DNA from: Virgibacillus doumboii
Lineage (GTDB): Bacteria > Bacillota > Bacilli > Bacillales > Amphibacillaceae
Assembly (NCBI RefSeq): GCF_902806455.1
Contig: NZ_CADCWQ010000002.1
Coordinates: 248,001 to 312,000 of the forward strand
Direction of reading: 5' to 3'
Length of the DNA stretch: 64,000 nucleotides
The position numbers and the translations under genes are program-made. Below, in pieces: positions 33,256 through 41,857 of this stretch; within the stretch, counting starts at the first letter, position 1, and every line of letters starts with the position of its first letter. The notes under the pieces were generated by a model. It searched no databases and had not been told where the DNA came from. It saw nothing but the letters and a program-made list of their open reading frames with translations.

Positions 33256-33930
33256 ATGACCTATCAAGCTAACATTCTCAAATTCTTCTTTCCAATCGAC
33301 GATCATTTATATCGGATACATAAAGCGGAAGCCTTAAAAAATCATTGGAAAATAACTGCACTGCTCGTCCTGGTTAGCGTGATTGTATACACCTGGATGG
33401 GACTTCTTGGGATCGGTTCAGATATCATTTCCGGTAATGCAACATCCTTCACCGCCCTGCAATACGGGGAGAGTAAGTTCTGGTTTGTAATTGGCCGGAT
33501 GGGATTTGCCGTACTGTTTGTATTATTAGTCTTATTTCTGCCATCCTTGCTATTTTATCTAATCACGAGGATTCCTTACCGGAAATTATTAATCATGCAG
33601 CAGGTTGTTCTTCTTGTCTTATTGATAGAGCGAATCACCTGGATTCCACTAGTCGTGTATTTGGGGCTGGATTGGTATGTTTCGCCGTTATCTTTCGGAA
33701 TTATTACATCTTATTTCACGGAAATTCCGTGGATTGTGTTCTTTTTTGGCGCGATGTCGCTGTTTCAGCTCTGGATCATTTGGTTTCAGGCAAAGTATTT
33801 AAATTATATGTCGACAATTAAGAAGCGGTGGGTTTGGTTCAGCGTCATTTTTTTACATATTCTTTATTGGGCCGGGGCAGCAGCGTTAGCTTTTATGGAT
33901 ATTCATTTCATAAGTGGGTGGTTTGAATGA
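33256..33930 (+). CDS. Yip1-like integral membrane protein
   Basis: A 224-residue protein with about five hydrophobic segments (near residues 35-53, 80-108, 113-135, 150-175 and 190-212). Its shape resembles Yip1-domain proteins such as YknW of B. subtilis. It overlaps the next gene by four bases (ATGA), so the pair is coupled. No closer identification is possible by eye. Confidence 0.6.
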   Translation: MTYQANILKFFFPIDDHLYRIHKAEALKNHWKITALLVLVSVIVYTWMGLLGIGSDIISGNATSFTALQYGESKFWFVIGRMGFAVLFVLLVLFLPSLLFYLITRIPYRKLLIMQQVVLLVLLIERITWIPLVVYLGLDWYVSPLSFGIITSYFTEIPWIVFFFGAMSLFQLWIIWFQAKYLNYMSTIKKRWVWFSVIFLHILYWAGAAALAFMDIHFISGWFE

Positions 33931-35150
33931 ATCGGAGAAAAATCTTCATAGCGCTGATAATTATTTTTGTGGCAGTAAATGGTCTGCTCATTCTTTTGGA
34001 TGATACAGGTAAAGTGGATCGGGTATCCTATGTCCATGAATGGTCAGAGACGTTTGAAAAAGATATGTATGAGAAGATTGAGACAGCAGGTGTTTTGGCT
34101 ACGGTAAACGAAAAGAACGTTTATTTTGATGAGGACAAGGGTAGCTTTAAGGAATTTCTGGTTGAAAAAGGTAATAATGTGAATGTTGGTGATGGGCTGT
34201 TTACTTATGAGGTACGCGACTATTATGAAACCAAGGCCCATCTGGAAAGCGAACAAACCAGGCTGAATGGTGAGATTACAGCTATCGAGCAGGCAATTGA
34301 CACCATGTCTTTTTATCAAATTCCGGAAACTGATTTTTCTGCTGATTATGAAGACGAGAATGCCAATCTTGAAATTACCGGCAGGTCGGTTGATGCGAAC
34401 TATATGAAGGAACAATATCTGGCTGAGAAGGAAAAAGAACTCGCCCAGAAGAATGCCCAGCTGCAAAGCATCCAGGCACAGCTATCGGAACTTGAATCAA
34501 CTGGAGAAACGATCACAGTGGAAAGTCCATTTGAGGGTGAAGTTGTTGAGACGTCAGAAGCACTTGATAATCCTGTCATATCGATTCGGGATATGCAATT
34601 GCAGGCGGAAGGCGAACTAACAGAGCACGAGCGGATGAACGTGGAAATGAATATGCCTGTCGAAATTGCCATTAGAGAAAATGATAAAGTTTTACAAGGT
34701 TCACTGGAAAAAATCAGTGATTCGCCGAAAACAGTAAATATCCATGGAACCAGCCTGTATCCATTTCATGCGGCATTTGCAGAGGATGCTAAAACGGAAA
34801 GCCTGCTACCGGGATTGCATGCGGATTTGTCGATTATCACAAACGAATCGCCTGATGCCACGGTTGTTAAAGAGAAGCAAATTTTCGATAATAGTTTGTG
34901 GAAGATGACAAGCGAGGGTAAGTTGCATAAACAGGATATCAAGACAGGTATTCAAATGGACAATATCATTGAGGTGACAAAAGGGGCAGAGTCCGGTGAA
35001 TGGGTAGCCGATGAAGATAAATCACAGTTTCGTAATGCTGCACCCTTTGTTACGCCATTGAAGCTGGAGAACATACAATGGAAACGATTAGGGAAATATG
35101 ATAATGTAAATTGGGAAAAGTACTTTATTATAGGAATGCTTTCAAGATAA
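33927..35150 (+). CDS. Efflux adaptor-like protein (HlyD/YknX type)
   Basis: A 407-residue protein with one N-terminal membrane anchor (residues 5-24), a lipoyl/barrel-sandwich half (GSFKEFLVEKGNNVNVGDGL), a coiled-coil hairpin rich in Glu and Gln (about residues 95-190), the second half ESPFEGEVVETSEAL and a C-terminal beta-barrel region. That order is typical of membrane-fusion proteins. The partner ATPase and permease expected for a YknXYZ-type exporter are not encoded here. Confidence 0.75.
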   Translation: MNRRKIFIALIIIFVAVNGLLILLDDTGKVDRVSYVHEWSETFEKDMYEKIETAGVLATVNEKNVYFDEDKGSFKEFLVEKGNNVNVGDGLFTYEVRDYYETKAHLESEQTRLNGEITAIEQAIDTMSFYQIPETDFSADYEDENANLEITGRSVDANYMKEQYLAEKEKELAQKNAQLQSIQAQLSELESTGETITVESPFEGEVVETSEALDNPVISIRDMQLQAEGELTEHERMNVEMNMPVEIAIRENDKVLQGSLEKISDSPKTVNIHGTSLYPFHAAFAEDAKTESLLPGLHADLSIITNESPDATVVKEKQIFDNSLWKMTSEGKLHKQDIKTGIQMDNIIEVTKGAESGEWVADEDKSQFRNAAPFVTPLKLENIQWKRLGKYDNVNWEKYFIIGMLSR

Positions 35151-35207
35151 CGTTTTATTTTATAAAGCGAGTGGTAAATCTTTTATACAAGGGAGGGTAC
35201 ATATTCA

Positions 35208-35666
35208 ATGGATTTAGTCTACGTTGGCGTATTATTTTGTGCATTGGCATTTGCTTTGGTCATCATCTATATTTCCCTCGTATTGAAACGTGTATCAAAA
35301 ACGATGGAGACGCTTGGTGAAACGTTAGGTGAAGTGGAAGAAAAAATGCAGCGTATTACGCCGCAATTACGAACTACAGTAAACGAAACCGGAAAAATAG
35401 TAGATGATTTAAATGAAAAAGTTGCAGTGGCTGATAATTTGTTTGATACTCTTGAGAATATAGGAACTTCACTGAATGCATGTAATCAGCTATTGAACCG
35501 AGAGACCAAAAAACTCCCTGAATATACATCATCTAAAGACTTGGACAAGGTTACAGAAGGTATTAAATGGGGTGACATTGCACTCCGGTTATATAAAAAA
35601 TGGAATAACAAAGACGGGAAAAATGAATTAGTCGTTCAGGATGAGAATCTTCCAGTAAAAAAATAA
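35208..35666 (+). CDS. DUF948 membrane protein
   Basis: A 152-residue protein with one N-terminal membrane helix (residues 3-25) and a helical, heptad-like region LGETLGEVEEKMQRITPQL typical of DUF948. The function of the family is unknown. The ribosome-binding site is AAGGGAGGG. It is followed after 13 bp by a second DUF948 gene. Confidence 0.8.
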   Translation: MDLVYVGVLFCALAFALVIIYISLVLKRVSKTMETLGETLGEVEEKMQRITPQLRTTVNETGKIVDDLNEKVAVADNLFDTLENIGTSLNACNQLLNRETKKLPEYTSSKDLDKVTEGIKWGDIALRLYKKWNNKDGKNELVVQDENLPVKK

Positions 35667-35679
35667 GAAATGAGGGATC

Positions 35680-36027
35680 ATGATGAGTTTAGCCGGTATA
35701 GGTGTAATTTTTATAGGTGTGGCTTTTCTTGTGTTAGCCGTTTACCTGTCATGGACGTTGAATAATTTGGCAAACGTTCTGCGGGGAATTGAAAAAACAG
35801 TTGATCAATTACCGGATCAGTTGGATGATATCTTTCGGGAAACCGGAACACTTCTTAATAATACGAATGATACGATAACAGACGTGAATAAAAAACTTCG
35901 AACAATCAGTCCATTATTTTATATTGTAGAAGATGTCGGAGAAATGTCCAGAAAGTTAACCACACCATTAGCAAATTTCAGTGTATCCATGAAAAAGAAG
36001 TCGGAAGAAAAGGATAAAGCCGAATGA
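35680..36027 (+). CDS. DUF948 membrane protein
   Basis: A 115-residue protein with an N-terminal helix (GIGVIFIGVAFLVLAVYLSW) and an amphipathic coiled region (GIEKTVDQLPDQLDDIF). It is a paralogue of its two neighbours. ATG at 35680 or 35683 follows GAGGGATC. A terminator shared with the convergent third DUF948 gene follows. Confidence 0.8.
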   Translation: MMSLAGIGVIFIGVAFLVLAVYLSWTLNNLANVLRGIEKTVDQLPDQLDDIFRETGTLLNNTNDTITDVNKKLRTISPLFYIVEDVGEMSRKLTTPLANFSVSMKKKSEEKDKAE

Positions 36028-36060
36028 AAAATCCCCTAAGGTAAGGGGATTTTTATTTTT
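36027..36060. terminator. Bidirectional terminator
   Basis: AAAAATCCCCT (36027-36037) and AGGGGATTTTT form a stem with A-run and T-run on either side, placed between convergent genes. Confidence 0.88.
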
Positions 36061-36463
36061 TCCTCTGAAAAATACAATAACCTAATGCTGCTGCGCCGTA
36101 TATCCATTCAAGATTTTTTTGTTTTACGACACTATCTTTTTCCGCTTTATCGCTCATGTCACCTGAAATATTTACCAGGGTGGATGAAAGTTTGCCTGCA
36201 GTTTCCATAATATTTCCGACAATTGCCAGAATCGGGCCTAAACGGTTCATTTGCTTATTTACTGAATGCAGTGTGTCATTTACGTTGCTAAGCGTACTTT
36301 TTAACGTACCGGTTACATCGGCAATTTGCTGTGGAAGCGGATCTGTTGTTTTTTGCAGACTTGCAATAACCGATGTAAGATTCTTAAGCGGCTTAACCAA
36401 TAGTACTACCAATCCAAGGAGTGCGAGCCCAATAATAAGTACCCCAATACCTAACCAATCCAT
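36053..36463 (-). CDS. DUF948 membrane protein, third copy
   Basis: A 136-residue protein with an N-terminal membrane helix (LGIGVLIIGLALLGLVVLLV) and repeats of DUF948 style (SLQKTTDPLPQQIADVTGTL). It ends with a second hydrophobic stretch, WIYGAAALGYCIF, which the two convergent paralogues lack. Transcribed toward them. The ribosome-binding site is GAAGGGAG. Confidence 0.8.
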   Translation of the reverse strand: MDWLGIGVLIIGLALLGLVVLLVKPLKNLTSVIASLQKTTDPLPQQIADVTGTLKSTLSNVNDTLHSVNKQMNRLGPILAIVGNIMETAGKLSSTLVNISGDMSDKAEKDSVVKQKNLEWIYGAAALGYCIFQRKK

Positions 36464-36525
36464 GTTTAATTGCTCCCTTCATATAAAATTATTATTTCTA
36501 TAAGTATATACCTCTCACTAAGTTA

Positions 36526-36555
36526 ATCATAAACAACAATCTTGTCCCATACAAT
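36526..36555 (+). promoter_or_regulatory. Candidate sigma-E promoter of cwlD
   Basis: ATCATAAA (36526-36533), 14 bp, then CATACAAT (36548-36555). The -10 box is the exact sigma-E consensus and cwlD is a mother-cell gene in B. subtilis. Confidence 0.65.
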
Positions 36556-36586
36556 AGTTAAAGCTAAATAATAAGGGGCGAATACG

Positions 36587-37306
36587 ATGGACAAGTTTGG
36601 GAAGGTGCTTATTTGGGGAGTAGGTTTTGTCATTTTAGCCTTACTTATTCAATTTCCGATAAAACAAACGAATACGACATGGGATACCTGGTCCCTGCCA
36701 TTATCGGGAAAGACGATTGTAATTGACCCGGGACACGGGGGACCTGATGGCGGTGCGGTTGGGAAGGACGATACACTGGAAAAAGATATTACGCTCAAGG
36801 TGGCAAAAAAAGTACGGGATTACCTGCAGCAGTCTGGCGCGCTTGTATATTTGACCCGGGAGAAGGATATGGATTTAGCAGACAAAGATACAGATGGACT
36901 TTCACGACGGAAATCACAGGATATCCGCAGGCGGCTGGAAATTATCCATGACAAAAATGCGGATTTCTTCATAACACTTCATTTGAACGCATTATCATCC
37001 AGTAAATGGAGCGGCGCTCAGACATTTTACTATCCAAAGTACGATAAAAGCAGGCATCTGGCAAAAATGATTCAAGCTGAAATCATTCGTAATCTGGAAA
37101 ATACAACGAGGGAATCGCTGCCGCTGAACGGTATGTATTTACTGAAACATGCAGAGGTTCCAGGTACACTTGTCGAGATCGGCTTTCTGTCAAACGAGCA
37201 TGAACGTGAACATTTGAAGAATGAGGAATACCAGCGGAAAATGGCCGGAAGCATTTATGAGGGAATCCTCCGGTATGTTACAGAAGAACCTGAAGAAGAA
37301 GATTAA
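36587..37306 (+). CDS. cwlD: N-acetylmuramoyl-L-alanine amidase CwlD
   Basis: A 239-residue spore-cortex amidase that helps make muramic-delta-lactam, the mark recognised by germination lytic enzymes. It has an N-terminal signal/anchor segment (residues 8-24) and an Amidase_3 domain: DPGHGGPDGG with the first zinc ligand, FITLHLNAL with the second histidine, and the catalytic LVEIGFLSN. It acts outside the membrane in the forespore envelope. PdaA-type deacetylase, its usual partner, is not in the window. Confidence 0.95.
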   Translation: MDKFGKVLIWGVGFVILALLIQFPIKQTNTTWDTWSLPLSGKTIVIDPGHGGPDGGAVGKDDTLEKDITLKVAKKVRDYLQQSGALVYLTREKDMDLADKDTDGLSRRKSQDIRRRLEIIHDKNADFFITLHLNALSSSKWSGAQTFYYPKYDKSRHLAKMIQAEIIRNLENTTRESLPLNGMYLLKHAEVPGTLVEIGFLSNEHEREHLKNEEYQRKMAGSIYEGILRYVTEEPEEED

Positions 37307-37315
37307 ACCATCCAG

Positions 37316-37570
37316 CTGTCTAGCTCCAGCGCCCAGCGACTAGCGAGACTTCCTTCACCTCCGTACGATAAGGCAACATCGATTCGAAGTTTAAGGAAGG
37401 CCAACTAAATTCGGCCTTGCCGGCCAACGTTGGCACACCCCTGATGCAGGGGCGTGTTTTCTTTATCTCCTACGGTAGAATGGTCAGTTAAGTTCGCCGC
37501 TTTGCGCGGCAACACTGACCCACCCGCGATGCGCGGGCGCAGTCCGTACGTCGCTAATCGGGCGCTTCCG
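37316..37570. repeat. Bacillaceae intergenic repeat between cwlD and salA
   Basis: It contains CTGTCTAGCTCCAGCGCCCA, AAGGAAGGCCAACTAAATTC, GGCCTTGCCGGCC and several GC-rich hairpins such as CCCCTGATGCAGGGG and GCGCGGGCGC. I recognise the style of a dispersed repeat common in Bacillaceae genomes. It does not encode a protein. The salA promoter lies just downstream, with TATACT at 37616-37621. Confidence 0.65.
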
Positions 37571-37689
37571 CTTTTCCATATGATTCATATCACTTAGAAT
37601 CTGCATGATTTATGTTATACTAGCGTTGTGTGCAAATAAGATGAATTCACTTTGTATATAAGGACGCTAGAAAGGGATGGTGACGAATC

Positions 37690-38751
37690 ATGCTAACGGA
37701 AGAACAAGTGCGGGAACTGCTGCATCCGGTTAGGGATCCATTTTTACATAGAACGCTTGAGGAAACAGGCGGCGTAAATAAAGTTACGATTAAAGAAGAG
37801 AAAAAGCATGTCAGTGTAAAAATCGGTATCGGTAAAACAAACACTGCAGAACAAATGGAACTGCAGCAGGAAATTGTCGGCATTTTGAAGAAAAACGGTG
37901 CAAACACTGTCGGATTACGCTTTGAACAATTACCTGATGAGATCATTCAAAAATATCAGCCTGCCGCAGAAGCTGAACAGGAAAAGTCACTACTGGGCGG
38001 TGCAAAGCATCCTAACTTTATCGCTGTTGCCAGTGGAAAAGGCGGAGTTGGTAAATCCACCGTTACGGTTAACCTGGCCATGTCATTAATGCGCCTTGGC
38101 AAAAAAGTCGGTATCATTGACGCGGATATTTACGGATTTAGTGTTCCGGACATGATGGGTGTTGAAGAAAGGCCTGCCGTCCGCGGTGAAAAAATAATTC
38201 CGGTTGAGCGGTTCGGGGTAAAAGTTATTTCTATGGGCTTTTTCGTGGAGGACAACTCCCCAATTATTTGGCGCGGACCGATGCTTGGTAAAATGCTGAA
38301 CAGCTTCTTCAAGGAAGTAGAATGGGGCGACCTGGACTATCTGCTCCTTGACCTGCCGCCAGGAACCGGTGACATTGCAATGGATGTACACGAACTGCTT
38401 CCAACTTGTAAAGAAGTAATTGTGTCTACTCCACATCCAACAGCTGCATTTGTGGCGGCTCGTGCCGGTCAGATGGCACTGAAAACGGACCATGAAATAT
38501 TAGGTATTGTTGAAAACATGGCCTATTTTGAAAGTAAGAAAACAGGTGAGAAAGAATATGTATTTGGTAAAGGTGGCGGCCAAAAACTTGCTGAAGTGTT
38601 AAAAACAAAAGTCCTTGGCCAATTACCTTTACAGCAGCCTTATGAAGAAGAGGACGTGTTTGCTCCTTCTGTTTATCAGCAGGATCATCCACTCGGAAAA
38701 GAATACCATAAAATTGCATCCAAAATTGTTGCAAAAGTAGAGGAAGAATAA
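37690..38751 (+). CDS. salA: Mrp/NBP35-family ATPase SalA
   Basis: A 353-residue P-loop protein. Residues 1-80 form a DUF59/MIP18-like domain; the ATPase domain has the deviant Walker A GKGGVGKSTV (about residues 117-126), DADIYGFSVPD and LLLDLPPGTGD. In B. subtilis, SalA regulates aprE by repressing scoC; relatives carry Fe-S clusters. No CxxC pair is present in the C-terminal half. Its position between cwlD and gerD is the normal Bacillus order. Confidence 0.93.
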   Translation: MLTEEQVRELLHPVRDPFLHRTLEETGGVNKVTIKEEKKHVSVKIGIGKTNTAEQMELQQEIVGILKKNGANTVGLRFEQLPDEIIQKYQPAAEAEQEKSLLGGAKHPNFIAVASGKGGVGKSTVTVNLAMSLMRLGKKVGIIDADIYGFSVPDMMGVEERPAVRGEKIIPVERFGVKVISMGFFVEDNSPIIWRGPMLGKMLNSFFKEVEWGDLDYLLLDLPPGTGDIAMDVHELLPTCKEVIVSTPHPTAAFVAARAGQMALKTDHEILGIVENMAYFESKKTGEKEYVFGKGGGQKLAEVLKTKVLGQLPLQQPYEEEDVFAPSVYQQDHPLGKEYHKIASKIVAKVEEE

Positions 38752-38788
38752 AAAACAGAGGTGGCGTTGATGCCATCTCTGTTTTATT
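38751..38788. terminator. Bidirectional terminator between salA and gerD
   Basis: AAAACAGAGGTGGC (about 38753-38765) pairs with GCCATCTCTGTTTT (38772-38785), between convergent genes. Confidence 0.88.
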
Positions 38789-38790
38789 AA

Positions 38791-39435
38791 TTAGGCTCCA
38801 CCGCCGGACCCTCCGCCGGATCCGCCACCGGAACCTCCTGAACCGCCAGAGCCACCGCCGCCCTGGGATTGCTGGCCGCCTTCCTGTTTACTTTTTTCCT
38901 CAGCAGCCTTTAGCAATATCTCGGTCATTTTTGCCTGGAAAAGCGGTGTCTGGAGGGTTTGTTGAATGGTTTCCTCCAAATGTTTGCGGAATTCCTGGCC
39001 TTTCATTACGCTCAGCATTTGTTTGTTTATTTCAGGGTTTTTCATCAGATCGAGCATTTGTTGTTGAAATTTTGAATCATTCATTAACTCCTTCATCAAT
39101 TTCTTATGCTCTTCAGCCATGGATTTTGCATAAGTTTTAACGAATTGCGGATCGTCGAATAGTTTCTTCCACATTTCTTTTGATTTATCGGAGGAAAGCA
39201 CTTCTTCTATTGATTTTTTAACAACATCAGACTCCATAACAAGTTGTTCTTTTAACTTTTTGTCTGACAAAATTTCTTTAATTGCTTTTTTGCCATCTTC
39301 TGTCTGTAATATATCAACCACCATTTTTTTCGTTGTGTCATAATCGGCTTCCTTACCTGTGGCGCCTTGTCCATTACACGCGGAAATAAATATGATGGAT
39401 AACATGATCAGTGAAATAAGAATCTTACGGACCAA
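38791..39435 (-). CDS. gerD: Spore germination lipoprotein GerD
   Basis: A 214-residue lipoprotein of the inner spore membrane that clusters germinant receptors. I choose TTG at 39435 (MVRKILISLIMLSIIFISAC), preceded by GGAGG on the minus strand; this gives a normal lipoprotein signal with lipobox ISAC. The body is helical and Lys/Glu-rich with repeated Met residues; the last 30 residues are a Gly/Ser/Gln tail (QGGGGSGGSGGSGGGSGGGS). Convergent with salA. Confidence 0.92.
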   Translation of the reverse strand: MVRKILISLIMLSIIFISACNGQGATGKEADYDTTKKMVVDILQTEDGKKAIKEILSDKKLKEQLVMESDVVKKSIEEVLSSDKSKEMWKKLFDDPQFVKTYAKSMAEEHKKLMKELMNDSKFQQQMLDLMKNPEINKQMLSVMKGQEFRKHLEETIQQTLQTPLFQAKMTEILLKAAEEKSKQEGGQQSQGGGGSGGSGGSGGGSGGGSGGGA

Positions 39436-39461
39436 TGCGTAATCCTCCTTCCTCTCATGTT

Positions 39462-39491
39462 TAATATGAGTGAAATGAGGAAAAAATATGC
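39462..39491 (-). promoter_or_regulatory. Candidate sigma-G promoter of gerD
   Basis: On the minus strand GCATAT (39491-39486), 17 bp, then CATATTA (39468-39462). This fits the forespore sigma-G pattern, and gerD is a sigma-G gene in B. subtilis. Confidence 0.5.
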
Positions 39492-39577
39492 GCTTCATGG
39501 AGGAAAAAAGCATCTGTTCGTGATAAAATATGATTTGAACTGCTTAAACATAGTTGTAAATCTAGGAGGAAATCAGC

Positions 39578-40219
39578 TTGAATAGTCGTAAGTGGGTAAA
39601 CATGTTTTTGAAAACATTACTGATTGGTGGTGTAGCAGGATTAATCACCAGCTTTTTTGTAAAATCTGCTTTATATGCAAGTTTTTTCAACCCATTTGAT
39701 TTTATGGAAGTTCTCATGTTGTTTATATATCATATTGGATTTGGTCTGTTAGTCAGTGTTGTCAGTCAAACCGGCTTTTTTGCATATTTGTTTTTAAATC
39801 AATTGGGCTTGGGCCTGTTTCGGACATTTTGGCCGACGGTGCAAGTGTTACTGATTGCATTTGTCGTCTTCGATTTAGTTTATTTTCCATATAATGCAGC
39901 AGACGGAGAGGTTTCTTTATTTCTATTTATTCTAATGGCAGCAGCTATACTCGGGTATGGATGGATTATTGCAAAAATAAAAGCCCGCGAGACAAATCAG
40001 CGAGCATTCATTCCAGCGCTGTTTCTGATGGTAGTTATGACTACAATCGAGTGGATACCCGGGCTGCGCACAAGCGGAACTGATTATGCATGGTTAATGA
40101 TTATTCCACTGCTTGCCTGCAATACATATCAGTTGCTTATCTTGCACAGGATAACAGGAAGTCAGTCGAATGGCAGTGATAAGAAGACCACAGTAAAGGC
40201 AAGTTCAAAAAACGTATAA
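39578..40219 (+). CDS. kbaA: KinB-signalling pathway activator KbaA
   Basis: A 213-residue membrane protein with about six hydrophobic segments. In B. subtilis it is needed for the KinB route to Spo0A phosphorylation. It starts with TTG at 39578 after CTAGGAGGAAATCAGC. The C-terminal 25 residues are polar and basic. Divergent from gerD, convergent with pdaB. Confidence 0.88.
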   Translation: MNSRKWVNMFLKTLLIGGVAGLITSFFVKSALYASFFNPFDFMEVLMLFIYHIGFGLLVSVVSQTGFFAYLFLNQLGLGLFRTFWPTVQVLLIAFVVFDLVYFPYNAADGEVSLFLFILMAAAILGYGWIIAKIKARETNQRAFIPALFLMVVMTTIEWIPGLRTSGTDYAWLMIIPLLACNTYQLLILHRITGSQSNGSDKKTTVKASSKNV

Positions 40220-40224
40220 TGTGT

Positions 40225-40260
40225 GACCCTAATGTTTTCCGATGACATTAGGGTTTTTTA
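40225..40260. terminator. Bidirectional terminator between kbaA and pdaB
   Basis: ACCCTAATGT (40226-40235) and ACATTAGGGT (40245-40254) form a perfect stem followed by a T-run; convergent genes share it. Confidence 0.9.
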
Positions 40261-41016
40261 TTCAACAATTTTTGACTCCGCATGTGCCTGGTTGATCAGT
40301 TCAGATATCGAAACAAATTGAAAACCTTTATTTTTCAACCCGGGCAGAATCGTTTGTAATGCCTTACCCGTTTGTTTTACGGAATCTGAAGCATGCATTA
40401 AGATAATATCCCCGTTCGATGTTTGTTTCATTACAATATTGGTTATTTTTTGGGTACCTGGATTCTTCCAGTCATTTGGATTCACATTCCAATGGATTAC
40501 CTTGAATCCCATTTCTTCAGCTAATTTAATAATTTCTTTATTAAAATGTCCGCTCGGAGGACGCAGCAGTTCAATGTCCTCATACCCGAGTTTACCAAAT
40601 ACTTCTTTTGCATGTGCTAAATCTTTGCGTACTGCGTCCAGCTCCTGGTCCAGATAACTTTTGTAGCGATACCCAAGCATGCCCAATTCATGCTCTCCTT
40701 CTGTTATTTTTTCAAGTATTTTCGGATGTCGTTCGGCCCACTCTCCACTGACAAAAAAGGTTGCTTGTACCTGTTTTTGCTTCAAATCCTTCAGAATGTC
40801 ATGAACTTTCTCCTCCCCCCAGCTAATATTAAAGGTTAACGCTATATTCGGTTCATTAGCATCTCCTTTCGTAAGTGCTGTGGGTTCTTCTTTTGAGAAT
40901 GCAGAAAATGCCCCATCACTTTGAAACCATAAAAAGGCAGCGGTAAAGAAAGCAAATAACATTACAATTAACCAGCGTTTCCATTTATGGAACCGTAAAA
41001 CGTAAAAATGATCCAT
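40258..41016 (-). CDS. pdaB: Polysaccharide deacetylase-family sporulation protein PdaB
   Basis: A 252-residue protein with an N-terminal membrane segment (residues 14-31) and a NodB-like domain. The family's first motif reads ALTFNISWGEEK and the second GMLGYRYKSY, so the aspartate and the histidine pair that hold the metal in active deacetylases are not present; the later motif LLRPPSGHFN is normal. PdaB is needed to keep spores stable late in sporulation. A catalytic role is doubtful from the residues seen. Confidence 0.9.
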   Translation of the reverse strand: MDHFYVLRFHKWKRWLIVMLFAFFTAAFLWFQSDGAFSAFSKEEPTALTKGDANEPNIALTFNISWGEEKVHDILKDLKQKQVQATFFVSGEWAERHPKILEKITEGEHELGMLGYRYKSYLDQELDAVRKDLAHAKEVFGKLGYEDIELLRPPSGHFNKEIIKLAEEMGFKVIHWNVNPNDWKNPGTQKITNIVMKQTSNGDIILMHASDSVKQTGKALQTILPGLKNKGFQFVSISELINQAHAESKIVE

Positions 41017-41042
41017 TACACCATTCCTCCTCTCTAATGTTT

Positions 41043-41071
41043 ATTTTATGAAGGAAAATCAGTAATATGAA
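41043..41071 (-). promoter_or_regulatory. Possible sigma-E-type promoter of pdaB
   Basis: On the minus strand TTCATATT (41071-41064), 13 bp, then CATAAAAT (41050-41043), 27 bp before the pdaB start. The spacing is one base short of ideal. Confidence 0.45.
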
Positions 41072-41355
41072 CAAGCTGTCTGCTTAATCAACTACAAAAT
41101 TTTAGCGAAATATGGATGAAAAAATAAAATTTGGGGTATTAGTAAGATGAATACAGGGTATGTATAATATATCCCGCTTCGGATTAGTTCTGCATAAGTT
41201 AAATTAAATGAAAATATCTACCGACGTAATCTGATGCTAAACACGACTGAATATGATATCATCTTTTGTCGGATGATAGTGATAGAAAAAATAGGGTGAA
41301 GAGATAAAAGATAAAAACAGATTACTGATTAGCTGAAGAAGGACAGGTGAATACA
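41072..41355. other. Spacer between pdaB and a small gene
   Basis: AT-rich and without a gene. TATAAT appears at 41164-41169 with no good -35 box; no repeats are seen. Confidence 0.4.
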
Positions 41356-41583
41356 ATGTTAGGACTATTGATTAAAGATGTAGAACAAAAGGAAATGGAA
41401 TATTTACTGAAACGTGAGCTGGAAGAACTGTTAATGGATTTGGAGGATCATCGAATCGATCAGATGGTTAAGCATGCTATGCGTGAAAGATATTCGGTTC
41501 TATTTAATCTATTTCGTCGATTTGCCAGTGAACAGGAATGCATGAAGTACATGCCCAAGCGTATTGGAAACGAAGAGAAATGA
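41356..41583 (+). CDS. Small helical protein of unknown function
   Basis: A 75-residue, strongly charged helical protein (MLGLLIKDVEQKEMEYLLKR) with many Glu and Lys. I choose ATG at 41356 after AGGTGA; a GTG three codons earlier is possible. Similar small proteins are found in Bacillaceae, but I know no function. A terminator-like hairpin follows. Confidence 0.7.
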   Translation: MLGLLIKDVEQKEMEYLLKRELEELLMDLEDHRIDQMVKHAMRERYSVLFNLFRRFASEQECMKYMPKRIGNEEK

Positions 41584-41620
41584 TCGTTTGAATTATATTA
41601 TTTGATAGTATCGATAGCAA

Positions 41621-41665
41621 AAGCCAAAAAATCATTTAAAATTGTTTTATGGTTTTTTGGTTTTT
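41621..41665 (+). terminator. Terminator after the small gene
   Basis: GCCAAAAAATCAT (about 41623-41635) pairs with ATGGTTTTTTGG (41649-41660), then a T-run. The stem is AT-rich but long. Confidence 0.7.
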
Positions 41666-41762
41666 CTATTGAACTTATCACTTAATTATGCTATATTATT
41701 TTTTGTTGTCGGTTAAAAAAATAACGAATTAAACAAAGGAAAATTCGCTTTAAAAAAAGTTA

Positions 41763-41791
41763 TTGACATTTATCCGCAACCATGATAAATT
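41763..41791 (+). promoter_or_regulatory. rRNA operon promoter
   Basis: A perfect TTGACA (41763-41768), a 17-bp spacer and TAAATT (41786-41791), about 190 bp before 16S rRNA. AT-rich DNA upstream (41690-41760) could act as an UP element. Confidence 0.8.
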
Positions 41792-41857
41792 GTATTTCGT
41801 CGCAAAAAACGACAAAGGAATTATTGATCTTTGAAAACTGAACAAAACAACCAAACA

